DNA of 64,000 nt. Origin: Thermohalobaculum sp039805905. Its GTDB lineage: Bacteria > Pseudomonadota > Alphaproteobacteria > Rhodobacterales > Rhodobacteraceae. The position numbers and the translations under genes were made by a program. The notes beneath the pieces are model-generated. The model ran no database searches and had not been told where the DNA came from. It worked only from the letters and a program-made list of their open reading frames with translations. The stretch is from NCBI GenBank assembly GCA_039805905.1, contig JBDIVM010000016.1, positions 17,778 to 81,777 on the forward strand, in the 5' to 3' direction. Below are positions 63,696 through 64,000 of this stretch, piece after piece (the first letter of the stretch is position 1; every line of letters starts with the position of its first letter).

Positions 63696-64000
63696 ATGAG
63701 GATACCGGTGCGGGTTGCAGCGCTGTCCGCCGCCTTTGCCCTTTCCGGCTCGGTTGCGGCTGCGGCCTGCGACCCGGGCAAGCCCGGGGGCGAGCTGACC
63801 GGCGCGGAGGCGGACGCGGTCTATGCGTGCATCGCGGCGGAGCTGCATGAGGGCTACCGGGCCGGCGACAAGGGGTGGATCCCGGCCGAATTCGTGAACG
63901 ACTACCGCGGCTGGACGCGGGCGAGCACGATCCCGGCGGCGCCGGGGTTCCATGGCGGGCGGTTCCTGGTGACCTGGGTGAGCGCGCCCGGGGCGGCGGA
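63696..64000 (+). CDS. Unknown secreted protein (3' truncated by the window)
   Basis: The frame is open to the right edge and gives 101 residues. A signal peptide (MRIPVRVAALSAAFALSGSV, then AAAA) precedes CDPGKPGGELTGAEADAVYACIAAELHEGYRAGDKGWIPAEF and VNDYRGWTRASTIPAAPGFHGGRFLVTWV. GGAGAGGAGAG upstream is a strong ribosome-binding site. Two cysteines in the mature N-terminus could form a disulfide. The family is not recognised from this part. Confidence 0.75.
   Translation, partial: MRIPVRVAALSAAFALSGSVAAAACDPGKPGGELTGAEADAVYACIAAELHEGYRAGDKGWIPAEFVNDYRGWTRASTIPAAPGFHGGRFLVTWVSAPGAA

Overview
The window is GC-rich (roughly two thirds G+C by eye) chromosomal DNA from an alphaproteobacterium, most likely Rhodobacterales (Rhodobacteraceae/Paracoccaceae). 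This rests on the gene order motB-flgE-flgK-flgL-flgI, the dapD / small unknown / HAD / dapE string, the helicase / S4 / fdxA / carD string, a PqqA of the longer alphaproteobacterial type, and dense packing with many ATGA, GTGA or TTGA start/stop overlaps. No rRNA, tRNA, CRISPR array, insertion sequence, integrase or phage gene was seen. It looks like core and metabolic chromosome rather than a mobile island.

Layout. 1-1765: end of rarA, then crcB and a RluA-family pseudouridine synthase. 1843-7929 (minus): flagellar block motB, flgE, flgK, flgL, flgI. 8094-12003 (plus): mepA, a phytase-like esterase-family protein, a Rid-family protein and two unknown lipoproteins. 12089-12910 (minus): LOG-family protein. 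13075-16064 (plus): lysine/peptidoglycan precursor genes dapD and dapE with a small unknown gene and a HAD phosphatase between them; the end of dapE overlaps a convergent PAP2-family membrane enzyme. 17252-23607 (minus): RraA-like protein, CarD, FdxA, S4 protein, Suv3-like RNA helicase and a TPR protein. 23682-26464: SCP2 protein, alpha/beta hydrolase, SH3-META protein and NYN-domain protein.

27210-38002 is a catabolic unit. Eight minus-strand genes encode a complete Liv-type ABC importer (two ATPases, two permeases, a binding protein), hydantoinase/oxoprolinase subunits A and B and an FAD-dependent amine oxidase. An AraC-type regulator lies convergent at the end. A perfect 11-bp hairpin separates the binding-protein gene from the enzymes. 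The likely job is import, ring opening and oxidation of a hydantoin-like compound or cyclic amino-acid derivative; the substrate is not shown by the sequence.

38200-43053 holds envelope genes: a beta-barrel protein and a YjbF/YjbH pair associated with exopolysaccharide export. 43131-50416 holds a cupin, a VOC protein, a class II (B12-dependent) ribonucleotide reductase, a SIMPL-domain protein, an SPFH/NfeD pair, a LysM plus solute-binding fusion and a ChaC-like cyclotransferase. 50508-53488: DUF2125 protein, GhrA-like reductase and a class IV aminotransferase. 53491-54663: a 53-codon ORF divergent from a LysR-type gene whose TGTAA-N7-TTACA operator covers its own ribosome-binding site and start codon.

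54671-58494 (minus) is pqqA-pqqB-pqqC, which runs by a start/stop overlap straight into two BMP-family ABC permeases. No pqqD, pqqE, ATPase or binding protein is nearby. This is the most unusual arrangement in the window. 58931-63424: a porin with a clear terminator, a metallophosphoesterase, an AraC regulator coupled to nrtS, and a divergent Tat-exported isochorismatase-fold hydrolase. A secreted protein runs off the right end.
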